From NCBI RefSeq assembly GCF_009729855.1, contig NZ_WODA01000026.1, positions 1 through 64,000 of the forward strand: 64,000 nt of DNA, given 5' to 3'. Below, one piece after another: positions 18,794-28,092 of this stretch. Every line of letters starts with the position of its first letter. The first letter of the stretch is position 1. The position numbers and the translations under genes were made by a program. Source of the stretch: Agromyces luteolus (GTDB lineage Bacteria; Actinomycetota; Actinomycetes; Actinomycetales; Microbacteriaceae). The notes beneath the pieces are model-generated. The model worked only from the letters and a program-made list of their open reading frames with translations, was not told the DNA's origin and searched no databases.

Positions 18794-19202
18794 CTCCTGG
18801 GCCACCTCTGAGGGCACGCGGCGCTCGATGCTCGCGAACAAGCGACGCGACACGACCAGCGAACTCGCCGTACGCCAGCTACTCCACTCCCGAGGGCTGC
18901 GGTACCGCGTGGACTTCGCGCCAGTGCCGGGGCTTCGACGGCGAGCGGACATCGTGTTCACGCGAGCGCGCATCGCGGTGTTCATCGACGGGTGCTTCTG
19001 GCACGGATGCCCCGAACACGCGACACAACCGAAGCGGAACTCGGAGTATTGGGGACCGAAGCTGGCGGCGAATATCGCGCGCGATCGGGATACGGACCGA
19101 CGGTTCGAGGAAGCGGGATGGCGGGTGCTGCGGTACTGGGAGCACGAGGCGCCGGAAAGCGTCGCGATGGCCGTGACGACGGCGCTCAGAGGAACCCTCT
19201 GA
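18786..19202 (+). CDS. vsr: Very-short-patch-repair (Vsr-type) endonuclease
   Basis: 138 residues, close to the family length. Landmarks are an N-terminal RRDTTSELAVRQLLHSRGLRYRV segment (shown in part: TTSELAVRQLLH), the metal-binding Asp55 in RRADIVF, and GCFWHGC with His73. Vsr nicks DNA at T:G mismatches produced when 5-methylcytosine deaminates, so it normally travels with a C5 methyltransferase. Here the plausible partner is the methyltransferase gene at the head of the operon, about 14 kb upstream. It overlaps drmC by 8 bp and the next gene by one base, so it was probably fixed as part of this operon. It could instead act as a nicking nuclease in defence. Confidence 0.9.
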   Translation: MPDSWATSEGTRRSMLANKRRDTTSELAVRQLLHSRGLRYRVDFAPVPGLRRRADIVFTRARIAVFIDGCFWHGCPEHATQPKRNSEYWGPKLAANIARDRDTDRRFEEAGWRVLRYWEHEAPESVAMAVTTALRGTL

Positions 19203-20380
19203 TGGCTGCAACAGTCCCTTTCGATGGGCTGGCAGAGGCCGACCTCATCGTCGACGCCGTCTACGAAGGCGGGACGAGCGGAAATGCCGGCGATGATCCA
19301 ATCGGAAAGCTGCTACCAGTCGGGAACTCGGGAGGAATTCGCTTCAGAGGCCGGATCGGCGCTCCGAAGGTGATCGCTCTCGTCACGTCTGGAGCAGACG
19401 CTGACTGGCCCGATTGGCTTGACGTCGAGACCGGAGTCTTGACCTACTTCGGCGACAACAAGCGACCAGGACACGAACTCCATGAAACTTCGAGGCGCGG
19501 CAACCATCTGCTTCGGAACATCTTCGACTGGTCGAACGGCACCCTCGCTGACCGGCAACGTGTTCCCCCGATCCTGGTTTTCGGCGGTACCGGCGTTCGG
19601 CGAAACCACCGCTTTCTCGGGCTCGCGGTGCCTGGCGCATCACACGCATCTTCGATCGATGAACTGGTCGGAATCTGGCGCTCGACGGGCGGCCAGCGAT
19701 ATCAGAACTACCGGGCGCTCTTCACGATCCTCGATGCTGGGACGATCAAGCGAGGATGGCTCGATTCGCTCGACAGCGACGACGTCGCCTACGACCTGGC
19801 GCCGCCCGCGTTCCTCGCTTGGGGATCGGGTGCAGACGCAGAACCGTTGCGCGCGCCTCGAACCCGGGAAGCACGTTCGCGCCAGGACCAGGAGCCGATC
19901 ACTGCCGAGCATCAAGAGATCGTTCGCGCCATCCATGCGCATTTCGCCACGCATCCGTACGAGTTCGAACAGTTCGCCGCGAGCGTCGTCAGGATGTATC
20001 TTTCGAACGCCTTCGATATCGAAGTCACGCGGCCGAGTCGCGATGGCGGCCGAGACGCGGTCGGCAGGTACCGAGTCGGAACCGGTCCGAGCGCGATCGA
20101 GATCGACTTCGCTGTCGAAGCGAAGTGCTATCGCCCCGGCAACAGCGTCGGAGTGAGGGAGATGTCTCGACTGATCTCGCGGATGCGGCATCGACAGTTC
20201 GGCATCATGGTGACCACGAGCCACGTGGACAAGCAGGCGTACTCGGAGATCAAGGAAGACGGCCACCCGATCGTCGTCCTGTCGGGCCGGGACATCGCCG
20301 AAATCATCCATCGGAGCGGGGTGGCGGCAGACGGCGGTATTGACGCCTACCTGCAGGCACACTTCCCGAGATATCCGTAG
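19202..20380 (+). CDS. AspBHI/Mrr-like restriction endonuclease
   Basis: 392 residues; ATG 19,202 overlaps the vsr stop as TGATG. Residues 1-200 match my memory of the AspBHI N-terminal recognition domain (AVYEGGTSGNAGDDPI, then FGDNKRPGHELHETSRRGN, shown in part). Residues 250-392 are an Mrr-type PD-(D/E)XK nuclease with GGRD (Asp285) and EAK (Glu306, Lys308) followed by MVTTSHV. AspBHI belongs to the MspJI group, which cuts DNA carrying 5-methylcytosine. Such a nuclease in an operon with a C5 methyltransferase is paradoxical unless the host mark is not recognised. The domain match is from recall and needs a profile search. It ends the DISARM run; the next 170 bp carry no gene. Confidence 0.78.
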   Translation: MAATVPFDGLAEADLIVDAVYEGGTSGNAGDDPIGKLLPVGNSGGIRFRGRIGAPKVIALVTSGADADWPDWLDVETGVLTYFGDNKRPGHELHETSRRGNHLLRNIFDWSNGTLADRQRVPPILVFGGTGVRRNHRFLGLAVPGASHASSIDELVGIWRSTGGQRYQNYRALFTILDAGTIKRGWLDSLDSDDVAYDLAPPAFLAWGSGADAEPLRAPRTREARSRQDQEPITAEHQEIVRAIHAHFATHPYEFEQFAASVVRMYLSNAFDIEVTRPSRDGGRDAVGRYRVGTGPSAIEIDFAVEAKCYRPGNSVGVREMSRLISRMRHRQFGIMVTTSHVDKQAYSEIKEDGHPIVVLSGRDIAEIIHRSGVAADGGIDAYLQAHFPRYP

Positions 20381-20550
20381 TCGGTCCATCCAAATCGGGG
20401 CCGAGCATTGCGGCGGCGGATTCCACGATTGCGAGCTCGCTGTCCGCACCCTCGTCGACGAGCACTCACGGCTAGGTTTGGCTTGGATGTCTTTCGCGAG
20501 TCGGACTGCTCAGGCGTAGTCACGGACTCGCTGATTGGGGGGTGTCAACC

Positions 20551-23500
20551 ATGACCTCATCTGCGGATCGACCGCTCTCCGTGGGGAGCGTGGTGAGCTT
20601 GGTCGCTCGGCGCGAAATCAGTGGCGTCGTCATCGGCGTAGACGAGATCGGCGAGCAGCTGCGGTACACGGTGTTCCACGACGGGACTGCTCACCACTAC
20701 TTCGCAGAGCAGCTCGAGGAGATCACTGGCCGGGATGAAGAGCGCTTTGTCACCGCCAGTGAACTACATGCCGCGCTCACGGCTGCACTGCTGCTGGACC
20801 CGGACTCCGACTACCTCCGTTCCCGAAATGCCGGCCGGGTCGACTTCGAGCCGTACCAATATCGACCGGTCCTCAAGCTCGTTCAGGCGGACAGACCGCG
20901 CATACTCGTCGCCGACGATGTCGGCGTGGGCAAGACGATCGAGGCTTGTCTCATCATCAAGGAACTCGAAGCGCGGAGACGCGCGGACTCTGTGCTCGTG
21001 ATTTGCCCGCGGGCACTCGTCGTTGATGAGAAATGGCGAAACGAGCTCAAGCGGTTCGACGAGGACTTCGCCCATCTCGACAGCAGGACCCTTCGATGGT
21101 GTCTGGAGGAGACCGCTCGCGAAGGTCTCTGGCCGAGTAGATACCGGAAGGCAATCGTTTCGTACTCATTGCTCGACGAAGCGCTCCTAACCGGTCACCG
21201 AAAGAGCGGAAAGTCACGCAACGCGTCCCTCAACGACCTGGCGGGCGAGCTGAGCTTCGACCTGGTCATCGTCGACGAAGCCCATCACATCCGCAATCGC
21301 GACACGAAGGCGTATCAATGTGTTCAAAGATTCGTCGACGGCGCCGAAGCGGTAGTGATGCTGTCAGCGACACCGATTCAGACGCATAGCCAGGACTTAT
21401 TCACCCTCGTCAATCTGCTTCGGGACGACCTCGTGCTCGACCGCGACGACTTTCTCGTCATGCTCGAACCCAACGAGCATCTCTACAACGCCGCCGAAGC
21501 TGCACGCCAAGCCGGCCCCGACTGGCGCTCGAAGGCGGATACCCAGGTACGTCGTGCGCTTGCCACGCAGTGGGGGTCCGATGTCCTCGCCGACGACCCT
21601 CGAACAGCCGAATTACGTAGTCTCCTCTGCGCGCCAAGTCCGGACCATCACGCACGCGTTGAGGCCATTCGCCTGATTGAGCAGATGAACACCTTCTCAG
21701 AGATTGTCACGCGGACTCGGCGCCGAGACATCGGTGAATTCACAACTAGGAAACCCTCTGCACCAATCGTCGACTTCACCGAGCAACAGGCGGCCGTCTA
21801 TGTCGCGGTACTGAGATTGGGCGAACGCATCGCCGCTGCCCGAACGCCGCAGATACCGACCAAATTCCTCCTCTCTACCCTGTATCGCCAAGCCGCGAGC
21901 TCCATTTCCGGTCTCGCACCGCTCATAGAAGACCTCTTCGAGAATCGGTTGCGTGACTCAGAGATGTCTGCCGAGGACGAGGGATATTCCCTTCATCCTG
22001 ACCAGATAGCTGAGTTCAGAAACGACGTACTTCGGATTCAGGAGCTTGCGACGGAGCTCGTCGGCGGACCCGACCCGAAAGCTGACCTACTCAGACGAGT
22101 ACTTACTGACAAGTCCTCGGAGCCGAACAACAAGGTGCTCGTATTCAGCACGTTTCGACACACGATTTCCTACCTTGAGGCCTGCTGCAGGCTCTGGGGA
22201 CTCCGCGTCGGCGTCATGCACGGCGGAACACCCGATGAGGAAAGGAGGTCCATAAGACGACGTTTCAAACTCGACCGCTCAGACGCCGATGCGCTGGACG
22301 TGATGCTCACTTCCGAGGTCGGAACCGAGGGACTGGACTACCAGTTCTGCAATACCCTGGTGAACTACGACATTCCATGGAATCCGATGCGGATCGAACA
22401 ACGGATCGGTCGCATCGACAGACGCGGCCAGAAGAGTGAAACTGTCGCCATCATCAACATCCTGACGCGGGGCACGATCGAGGCGGAGATTTACGATCGA
22501 TGCCTCTCGCGGATTGGCGTATTCAACCACGCGATAGGTGGGAGCGAACAGATTCTCGGTGAGCTGACGGCCGAGATCGTGGATATCGCCACCAATCTGC
22601 AGCTCACGGCCGGCGAGCGTGCCGCGGCGCTACGACAACTCGCAGACAACGAAATCGCGCGAGTTGCCGAAGAACAGCGTCTCGAGGATGAGCAGGCCGA
22701 CCTTCTTGGATACACCGGGCGCGGGTTCGAAAAGCACGTGGCCGAAGCATCCAGTGAGTGGCTGAGTGACGAGAAGATCGCGGCACTTGTTCGCCGCTAC
22801 TTCGAGTCGCTTCAACCCGGTCGATCGATCGCATTGAGACCAGGGCGTGTCGCACGTGTCCCACTTAGCCCTGATACCGCGAGGCAGATCGCGACCGATC
22901 TCGATGAAGTCAGCGTCGATGCCTATCGACTCAGGCGAAGGTTGCGAAGAGAGAAGCTTGTCCTCCAGCTGACAACCGATCCAGATCTGGCCGAGGACGA
23001 CGCCGACATCGAACTCCTGGGCCCGACGCATCCGCTCGTGCAACTCGCCGCGATGAGGAGCTTTCAGACCGAATCGGTCAGTGCTTCCCTGCGGGTTGCA
23101 TCCGACCTCGTTGCACCAGGCTCTTACCAGCTCGGGATCTACTCGTGGATGCGGCTCGGCAGCAGAAATGCCCGGACCTTCCGCTTGGTCGCGGAAGACC
23201 CCGTCCTCGACCAGCACGCGGCCGCGCTCCTTTCTGCGTCTACTGACGGCGTGAACCGGCCTACCGACGATAGGGGCCGCAGCGCGATCGACCTGCGCCA
23301 TGCTTCTCTCTGGTCGACTGAGCGTCAGCATTATCGCGAACACCAGACCGCTGCCGCGGAACGACGACTGGCCGCACTCCGAGCGCAACGAATGCGGCGG
23401 GTGGGAGCGATCCGCCGACAACTCGACGCCGCGAGTCACCAGGAGATCAGGATGATGAAGGAGGGCGAGATCCGCGGAGCCGAGGCAGCCTTTGACCGAC

Positions 23501-23589
23501 TCATCTCGGCACAGGAGCAGACACTCGGCCGCGCCGATCTGACAACAAAGTTGTTGGCGAACGTCATCCTGGAGGTTGTATCCCCATGA
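20551..23589 (+). CDS. Second SNF2/HepA-like helicase
   Basis: 1012 residues from ATG 20,551, preceded by a G-run (GGGGGG, 20,536-20,542) as ribosome-binding site; a GTG at 20,542 is an alternative. Motifs: ADDVGVGKT with Lys128, VDEAHH from Asp242, LSATPIQT, and QRIGRIDRRGQK. Residues 15-65 look like a small beta-barrel (SVVSLVARREISGVV). The long C-terminal region is charged and helical. It resembles DrmD in layout but is divergent in sequence. Codon use is clearly less GC-biased than in the DISARM genes upstream, pointing to a separate origin. The stop overlaps the ATPase gene in ATGA, so the two form one unit. Confidence 0.85.
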   Translation: MTSSADRPLSVGSVVSLVARREISGVVIGVDEIGEQLRYTVFHDGTAHHYFAEQLEEITGRDEERFVTASELHAALTAALLLDPDSDYLRSRNAGRVDFEPYQYRPVLKLVQADRPRILVADDVGVGKTIEACLIIKELEARRRADSVLVICPRALVVDEKWRNELKRFDEDFAHLDSRTLRWCLEETAREGLWPSRYRKAIVSYSLLDEALLTGHRKSGKSRNASLNDLAGELSFDLVIVDEAHHIRNRDTKAYQCVQRFVDGAEAVVMLSATPIQTHSQDLFTLVNLLRDDLVLDRDDFLVMLEPNEHLYNAAEAARQAGPDWRSKADTQVRRALATQWGSDVLADDPRTAELRSLLCAPSPDHHARVEAIRLIEQMNTFSEIVTRTRRRDIGEFTTRKPSAPIVDFTEQQAAVYVAVLRLGERIAAARTPQIPTKFLLSTLYRQAASSISGLAPLIEDLFENRLRDSEMSAEDEGYSLHPDQIAEFRNDVLRIQELATELVGGPDPKADLLRRVLTDKSSEPNNKVLVFSTFRHTISYLEACCRLWGLRVGVMHGGTPDEERRSIRRRFKLDRSDADALDVMLTSEVGTEGLDYQFCNTLVNYDIPWNPMRIEQRIGRIDRRGQKSETVAIINILTRGTIEAEIYDRCLSRIGVFNHAIGGSEQILGELTAEIVDIATNLQLTAGERAAALRQLADNEIARVAEEQRLEDEQADLLGYTGRGFEKHVAEASSEWLSDEKIAALVRRYFESLQPGRSIALRPGRVARVPLSPDTARQIATDLDEVSVDAYRLRRRLRREKLVLQLTTDPDLAEDDADIELLGPTHPLVQLAAMRSFQTESVSASLRVASDLVAPGSYQLGIYSWMRLGSRNARTFRLVAEDPVLDQHAAALLSASTDGVNRPTDDRGRSAIDLRHASLWSTERQHYREHQTAAAERRLAALRAQRMRRVGAIRRQLDAASHQEIRMMKEGEIRGAEAAFDRLISAQEQTLGRADLTTKLLANVILEVVSP

Positions 23590-26500
23590 ATACGCTGGAT
23601 GTACTCACTGAGAAGCGCAGAGCGTACGTCGAGGCTGCCCGGGAGAATGGGTTCGAGGAGGGGCTTCGCAAGCTCCTGGCCGACCTCTACCCCGATAACG
23701 CGCACTTCATCTACGAGCTGCTCCAGAACGCCGAAGACGCCGGCGCCGAGGAGGTCATGTTCGAACTCCGTCCGGATGGGTTGCGGTTCGAACACGACGG
23801 CAAGCGCCCTTTCGACCTCCGAGACATCGAATCGATCACCGGCATCGGCCAGTCGACAAAGTCGGATGATACGACAAAGATCGGTAAGTTCGGCGTCGGG
23901 TTCAAGGCCGTTTTCGCCTATACGCAGTCGCCGCATATTCAGTCGGGCGAGCACTCGTTCACGATTCGCGATCTGTTCGTGCCAACACCCATCAAGCGGT
24001 TCGAACAGATCGACGGAATGACCACGTTCTGGTTCCCCTTTGATCGCCCCGATAAGCTTCAATCACAGGCGTATGCAGAAGTAGACCGCGCGCTCTGTGA
24101 GATCTCTCGTTCAACTTTGCTATTCCTCAACAACATTCGCCTCATCCTCTGCACTTTCCCGGACCGTGAGGAGCGCCTGCTCGAGCGAAGAACCGCGGCC
24201 GGGGGAATCGTTGAGATTGACAGCGTGCATGAGTCGACGGAGCCGAGCTACTGGTATCGCGTTACGGGGACAGCGAAGGTCGGGGGTGACACCTATCCTG
24301 TCGCGGCAGCGTTTGCTCTCGCACGCGCCACCGGGTCGAACGGATCGGCAACGACTGCGGCACCGCTGGAATCCGTCGACCACTACGAGGTCCGACCAGT
24401 CGAAGGACAGGTCTTCATCTACTTCCCAGCGGTGCGGGAGACCTCGTCACTCAAGTTCCATATCCACGCCCCGTTCGCCTCGACGGTTGCCCGCGATAGC
24501 GTGCGCGACGATGAAGGAAACGACGTCCTCATCGCCGGGATCGCTGACGTGGTCTGCGAGTCGCTGCCCAAGATGCGTGACGCAGGGCTCGTGTCCGATG
24601 GACTCCTGGCTGTCCTGCCGAACAACATGGACGAGCTCCCCGGCCGGTATGAACTCTTTCGTGAACGAATCATCTCTACCTTCGCGTCCAAATCGCTTGC
24701 CCCGGTCCAAGGTGGTGGGTACGCCGAGTCTCGCAAGCTGATCCGATCAGAGAGCCCCCTTCGGGCGGCGCTCGCACCTGCCGACATCGACTTCTTCCGA
24801 CAGCTTTGTGAGGCTGGTGACATCGACGCGGCGGCAGGATGGCTCCCAGATCGAGATGGACGCCCAGGCGCATTCCTCACATCACTCAAGTCCATCGGCT
24901 TCGGGTCTGAAGAACTGGGCGAGCTCTTCCAACATCTCGCTGCGGTCGCGGACGATGTGAACGATTGGGGAGAGGCGGCGGAGGACTACGTCGACGCATC
25001 TGAGCTTGAGTCACATCGCAGCTGGCTCCAGTGGCTCGCAGATTGCCCCGATGAGAAGCTCAGAGGCTTCTACGCCGCGCTTGGCCGGCTGACTCAGCAA
25101 GGTCGTAGGAATCCCTTCCTACAGACTGACTACCGCCACTACATGTATGCAGACGACTTCACCGAAAGTCTCGCCTCGATCGCGATCGTGCGCGTGCGGG
25201 CAGGGGACGATGTCGCGCACGTCCGGGGTCGCGAAGCGTTCCTGCCCACTACGGACGGCCTTCGGGGCGACGGACTGGTCTTGGACTCCCTCGTAGCGTT
25301 CGATGCTCCGGAGGGCGACTCCGAAAGTAGGGCAGCGCGAGCCGAAGCGGGCGCCCTTCGGCAGTTCTACGAGGTCTCAGGTGTGCGTCCCTGGGATATC
25401 TCAGCTCAGCTCGACGCCCGGCTGCGGGATTACGCAAACCTCACCCCAACTCTGAGCGGGTCACATGTGGCAGACCTGGCGACCTTGGCTCACCTCATAA
25501 CGGAGAACACCGTGTCCGAGCGTGTCTATGCAAGGCGAGCGATTTTCCTGGCCGAGGGCCCTTCCGGGCTGAGGTGGGCCTCGGCCTCGGAGGTCTACCT
25601 CGACGAGCCGTTCGAATCGACCGGATTGCGCGCGCTCTACGAGTCTGCGGACTTCAGCGGGACGAAGATGTTCCCGTTGGCCTCGATTTATCTTGAGTCC
25701 GATGTGGACGTCGCCAGGCTCGCCACACGTCTCGGGGCTCTGGTCGAGCTCGAGATCGAGCAGATCAGGATATGGGACAACCCTCTCTTCGACCGCGGAT
25801 GGCGTTGGAGCTCGCGCGAGAACCAGAACCTCGTCTCTCGTGACTGGGACCTGCCGCACTTCGACGCGATCGTAAAGACGAACGACGAGATACTGCTGCG
25901 CATGCTGTGGACACTCGTGACGCAGGCGGAAGGAACGACAGCATTGGCCGTGTACCGCGCCAACGCTTCGAGTCAGGTGCATCGGGTCGATTCCCGGCTT
26001 GTGCAGTCCCTGCGCAGCAAACCCTGGATCCTGGACCGTGACGGCAACCTGCGTCTGCCTCACGACGCTACCGAGGCGGATCTCGCGGAGGGACTTGTTC
26101 TTCCATCCAACGCACCCCTTCTCCTGGCAGCCAACTTCGGGCAGGCCGCGTCGCAGGCAGCTGCTGCCAGGCGCGGTGACGAGGAGCGCGCGGCAAGGCT
26201 CGGATTTGACTCGGCTGAGCAGGCTCGCGAAGTCGCGCGTGTCATCGCAGAAGATCCCGAGGCGTTCGAGGCCTGGCTCAGCAGCCGCGCAGGACCCGAA
26301 CTGCCCGAGGCATCATCGTCAGCTCCCGAACGTCGCGCTCAGCGCGTCCGGGAGCAAGCGGCCGACGCCCCGGCAAGACAGCATGAGATGAGGCAGCGAA
26401 GCGTCCGGATCCAGGAACCTGGATACCGCAGCACATCCAAGAGCTACCTGACAGCCTTGTACACCAACGACGACGGCATTATGGTTTGCCAGATCTGCGA

Positions 26501-26855
26501 TCGAGAGCTGCCGTTCAAGCTAGATGATGCCTACTACTTCGAGGCGGTCCAATTCGTGGCCGACGCGCAGCGCGATCTTCACGAGAATCGTCTCGCCCTC
26601 TGCCCGATCTGCGCAGCGAAATACCGGCACGCCCGCACCACCCCATTGGAGGAAGTGCGCGATGACCTACTGACCCAGGGCGTCGGCGACAGCGGCAGCG
26701 TGCCCGTCGAAGTCACGTTGGCGGGAGAGCGTCAACGCATTCGCTTTGTCGGCAGGCACGCGATCGATCTGCAGGCCGCGCTCGAAGGCAGTGAGGCGCA
26801 ATCGTTTGACGCCGAATTCGACCCAGCTCCCGACGGTCGAGACGAGGACGAGTAG
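23586..26855 (+). CDS. Sacsin/Hsp90-like GHKL ATPase with C-terminal zinc domain
   Basis: 1089 residues. The N-terminal ATPase has the N-box ELLQNAEDAG (Asn48) and a glycine motif IGKFGVGFKAVF (99-110), as in Hsp90, sacsin and related defence ATPases. Residues 300-900 form a long helical region without known motifs. Near the C-terminus, Cys968/Cys971 (CQIC) and Cys1006/Cys1009 (CPIC) frame a segment that aligns with the HNH treble-clef layout, but where the catalytic His-His pair would be it reads YYFEAVQF. It may be a zinc-binding relic of an HNH nuclease. The gene overlaps the SNF2 helicase by 4 bp. Helicase plus GHKL ATPase pairs occur in several predicted defence systems; this exact pair is not one I can name. 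Confidence 0.82.
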   Translation: MNTLDVLTEKRRAYVEAARENGFEEGLRKLLADLYPDNAHFIYELLQNAEDAGAEEVMFELRPDGLRFEHDGKRPFDLRDIESITGIGQSTKSDDTTKIGKFGVGFKAVFAYTQSPHIQSGEHSFTIRDLFVPTPIKRFEQIDGMTTFWFPFDRPDKLQSQAYAEVDRALCEISRSTLLFLNNIRLILCTFPDREERLLERRTAAGGIVEIDSVHESTEPSYWYRVTGTAKVGGDTYPVAAAFALARATGSNGSATTAAPLESVDHYEVRPVEGQVFIYFPAVRETSSLKFHIHAPFASTVARDSVRDDEGNDVLIAGIADVVCESLPKMRDAGLVSDGLLAVLPNNMDELPGRYELFRERIISTFASKSLAPVQGGGYAESRKLIRSESPLRAALAPADIDFFRQLCEAGDIDAAAGWLPDRDGRPGAFLTSLKSIGFGSEELGELFQHLAAVADDVNDWGEAAEDYVDASELESHRSWLQWLADCPDEKLRGFYAALGRLTQQGRRNPFLQTDYRHYMYADDFTESLASIAIVRVRAGDDVAHVRGREAFLPTTDGLRGDGLVLDSLVAFDAPEGDSESRAARAEAGALRQFYEVSGVRPWDISAQLDARLRDYANLTPTLSGSHVADLATLAHLITENTVSERVYARRAIFLAEGPSGLRWASASEVYLDEPFESTGLRALYESADFSGTKMFPLASIYLESDVDVARLATRLGALVELEIEQIRIWDNPLFDRGWRWSSRENQNLVSRDWDLPHFDAIVKTNDEILLRMLWTLVTQAEGTTALAVYRANASSQVHRVDSRLVQSLRSKPWILDRDGNLRLPHDATEADLAEGLVLPSNAPLLLAANFGQAASQAAAARRGDEERAARLGFDSAEQAREVARVIAEDPEAFEAWLSSRAGPELPEASSSAPERRAQRVREQAADAPARQHEMRQRSVRIQEPGYRSTSKSYLTALYTNDDGIMVCQICDRELPFKLDDAYYFEAVQFVADAQRDLHENRLALCPICAAKYRHARTTPLEEVRDDLLTQGVGDSGSVPVEVTLAGERQRIRFVGRHAIDLQAALEGSEAQSFDAEFDPAPDGRDEDE

Positions 26856-26943
26856 CCCGCGATGCGTTGCGCTCCCGCGCTGGCCCGGCCCCTTCAATCG
26901 ACGCGGCAAAGCCGTCAACGGACGAACCCTGGCAAAGATCCAA

Positions 26944-27417
26944 TCAGGCGACTTCGACCGTGAACTCGGCTTCGGGATGCAGCTCAATCGCCGGTCGAAC
27001 CTGGAAGAGGAACTCAGCGCGCGATTCGTAGGTTGAGAGTTCAGCCTTCGTGGAGGTGACACATTTGATCAACTCGCTGAGCGCGTCGCCGACCAGGAAT
27101 CGTCGACTGATGCCTCCGGTCAGTCCGAATATCGAGCAGAGCAGATCAACCGTCTCTGGATGATCGTTCAACGCGATCGGAACCTCTACGAAGCCGGCGC
27201 CACGGGCGTTCAGGTTGCGAATCACCTCACACGCGGACGCGAGCGGGGTGGAAATCCCCATGGTCGGCGTGCGGAAGTCAGCGCGAAGGGTTCGCAAGGG
27301 AAGCCGGATGGAGATCATCATTACTCTGGCGACGCCTCCCTCCTCAAGCAGCTCCGAGACAACCTCGTCGAATCGGTACGCGGTGTCGTTTGTGTTCGTG
27401 CGTTCTTCAGCTGGCAT
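26944..27417 (-). CDS. Hypothetical protein at island edge
   Basis: 157 residues from the ATG at 27,415-27,417, which has an ideal GAGAAGG six bases upstream. The product is a soluble mixed alpha/beta protein (MISIRLPLRTLRADF, GAGFVEVPIALN) with an acidic C-terminus. No family was recognised. It is downstream of a 76-residue gene and probably shares its promoter at about 27,850. It is convergent with the GHKL ATPase gene, with 88 bp between stops. A longer frame upstream of this ATG is open but reads as low-complexity Arg/Pro/Ala and lacks a ribosome-binding site. Confidence 0.6.
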   Translation of the reverse strand: MPAEERTNTNDTAYRFDEVVSELLEEGGVARVMMISIRLPLRTLRADFRTPTMGISTPLASACEVIRNLNARGAGFVEVPIALNDHPETVDLLCSIFGLTGGISRRFLVGDALSELIKCVTSTKAELSTYESRAEFLFQVRPAIELHPEAEFTVEVA

Positions 27418-27458
27418 CTTCACCCTTCTCATCGGATCTGCGGTGTGCTCGCGCTCGA

Positions 27459-27689
27459 TTACGCCCAGCGGTCGCGGCGGCCGTTGGTCTGAGGCGGCAG
27501 GCAGAGGCCGCAGGCAGAGCCGCCATGGCCGCGGACGATGGGCTGCTGGGCCTCGCTCGCTTCGCGCTCGAGCACTGCGCAGTCCTTCCGGCGGTGCCAT
27601 CTGAGGGGCCGGACGCCGAACACCCAAGCCTCGTTGGATTCCGGTACGGCCCGAGATTCTTCATCGCGCCAATGTCGGGTTCGTCGCAA
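27459..27689 (-). CDS. Small Arg-rich protein with TTG start and strong ribosome-binding site
   Basis: 76 residues starting at TTG 27,687-27,689. A GAAGGAGG sequence lies six bases upstream, one of the strongest ribosome-binding sites in the window, and a near-consensus promoter lies about 150 bp further upstream. The product is basic and ends with a CGLC pair (HGGSACGLCLPPQ). No family was recognised. The following gene starts 41 bp downstream with its own site, so a two-gene operon is likely. The coding call rests on signals rather than homology. Confidence 0.45.
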   Translation of the reverse strand: MRRTRHWRDEESRAVPESNEAWVFGVRPLRWHRRKDCAVLEREASEAQQPIVRGHGGSACGLCLPPQTNGRRDRWA

Positions 27690-27843
27690 AATGAGCCTCC
27701 TTCACGAGTGAGAACCCGCCGGTCGAAAGCGACCAACGGGCATGGATTTGCAGGGGGAGTCACCGTCGATCGCGATGACGAGAGACCTGGACGAATGCAG
27801 GTGGGAGGGCGGCATCAGATACCGCAGCGCAATCGGGTCCCAA

Positions 27844-27871
27844 ATTATACACGTGATTCCACATCTGTCAA
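27844..27871 (-). promoter_or_regulatory. Near-consensus sigma-70 promoter
   Basis: Reading the minus strand, a perfect TTGACA (27,866-27,871) and a perfect TATAAT (27,844-27,849) are separated by 16 bp. Transcription would start near 27,837 and run toward the two small genes, leaving a leader of about 150 nt. The region is unusually AT-rich for this window. Confidence 0.75.
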
Positions 27872-28022
27872 GTCGACCTTCAGATGGGCTGTGCTCGATG
27901 CGGCCGCGCGGTGACCCGGAGACCAGGCACCTCAGTCGGGCGATCTGGTCTGTCTGATTTCGATCGCCTCGATGCGGCCCGCTGTGGCAATCACCAGCGA
28001 GCGCCGGTCGTACGCCGCGACC

Positions 28023-28050
28023 CGCGCCCGCCCGTCTCCGGGCGGGCGCG
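28023..28050. terminator. Stem-loop terminator downstream of rtcB
   Basis: A perfect 12-bp stem CGCGCCCGCCCG pairs across a TCTC loop. It lies 43 bp past the rtcB stop. No T-tract follows, as is usual in high-GC actinobacteria. The stretch 27,690-28,092 otherwise holds only the promoter and leader described separately. Confidence 0.7.
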
Positions 28051-28092
28051 AGCCGCGGCATCCGTCACCCCCTCAACCAGGCGAGCGACCCG

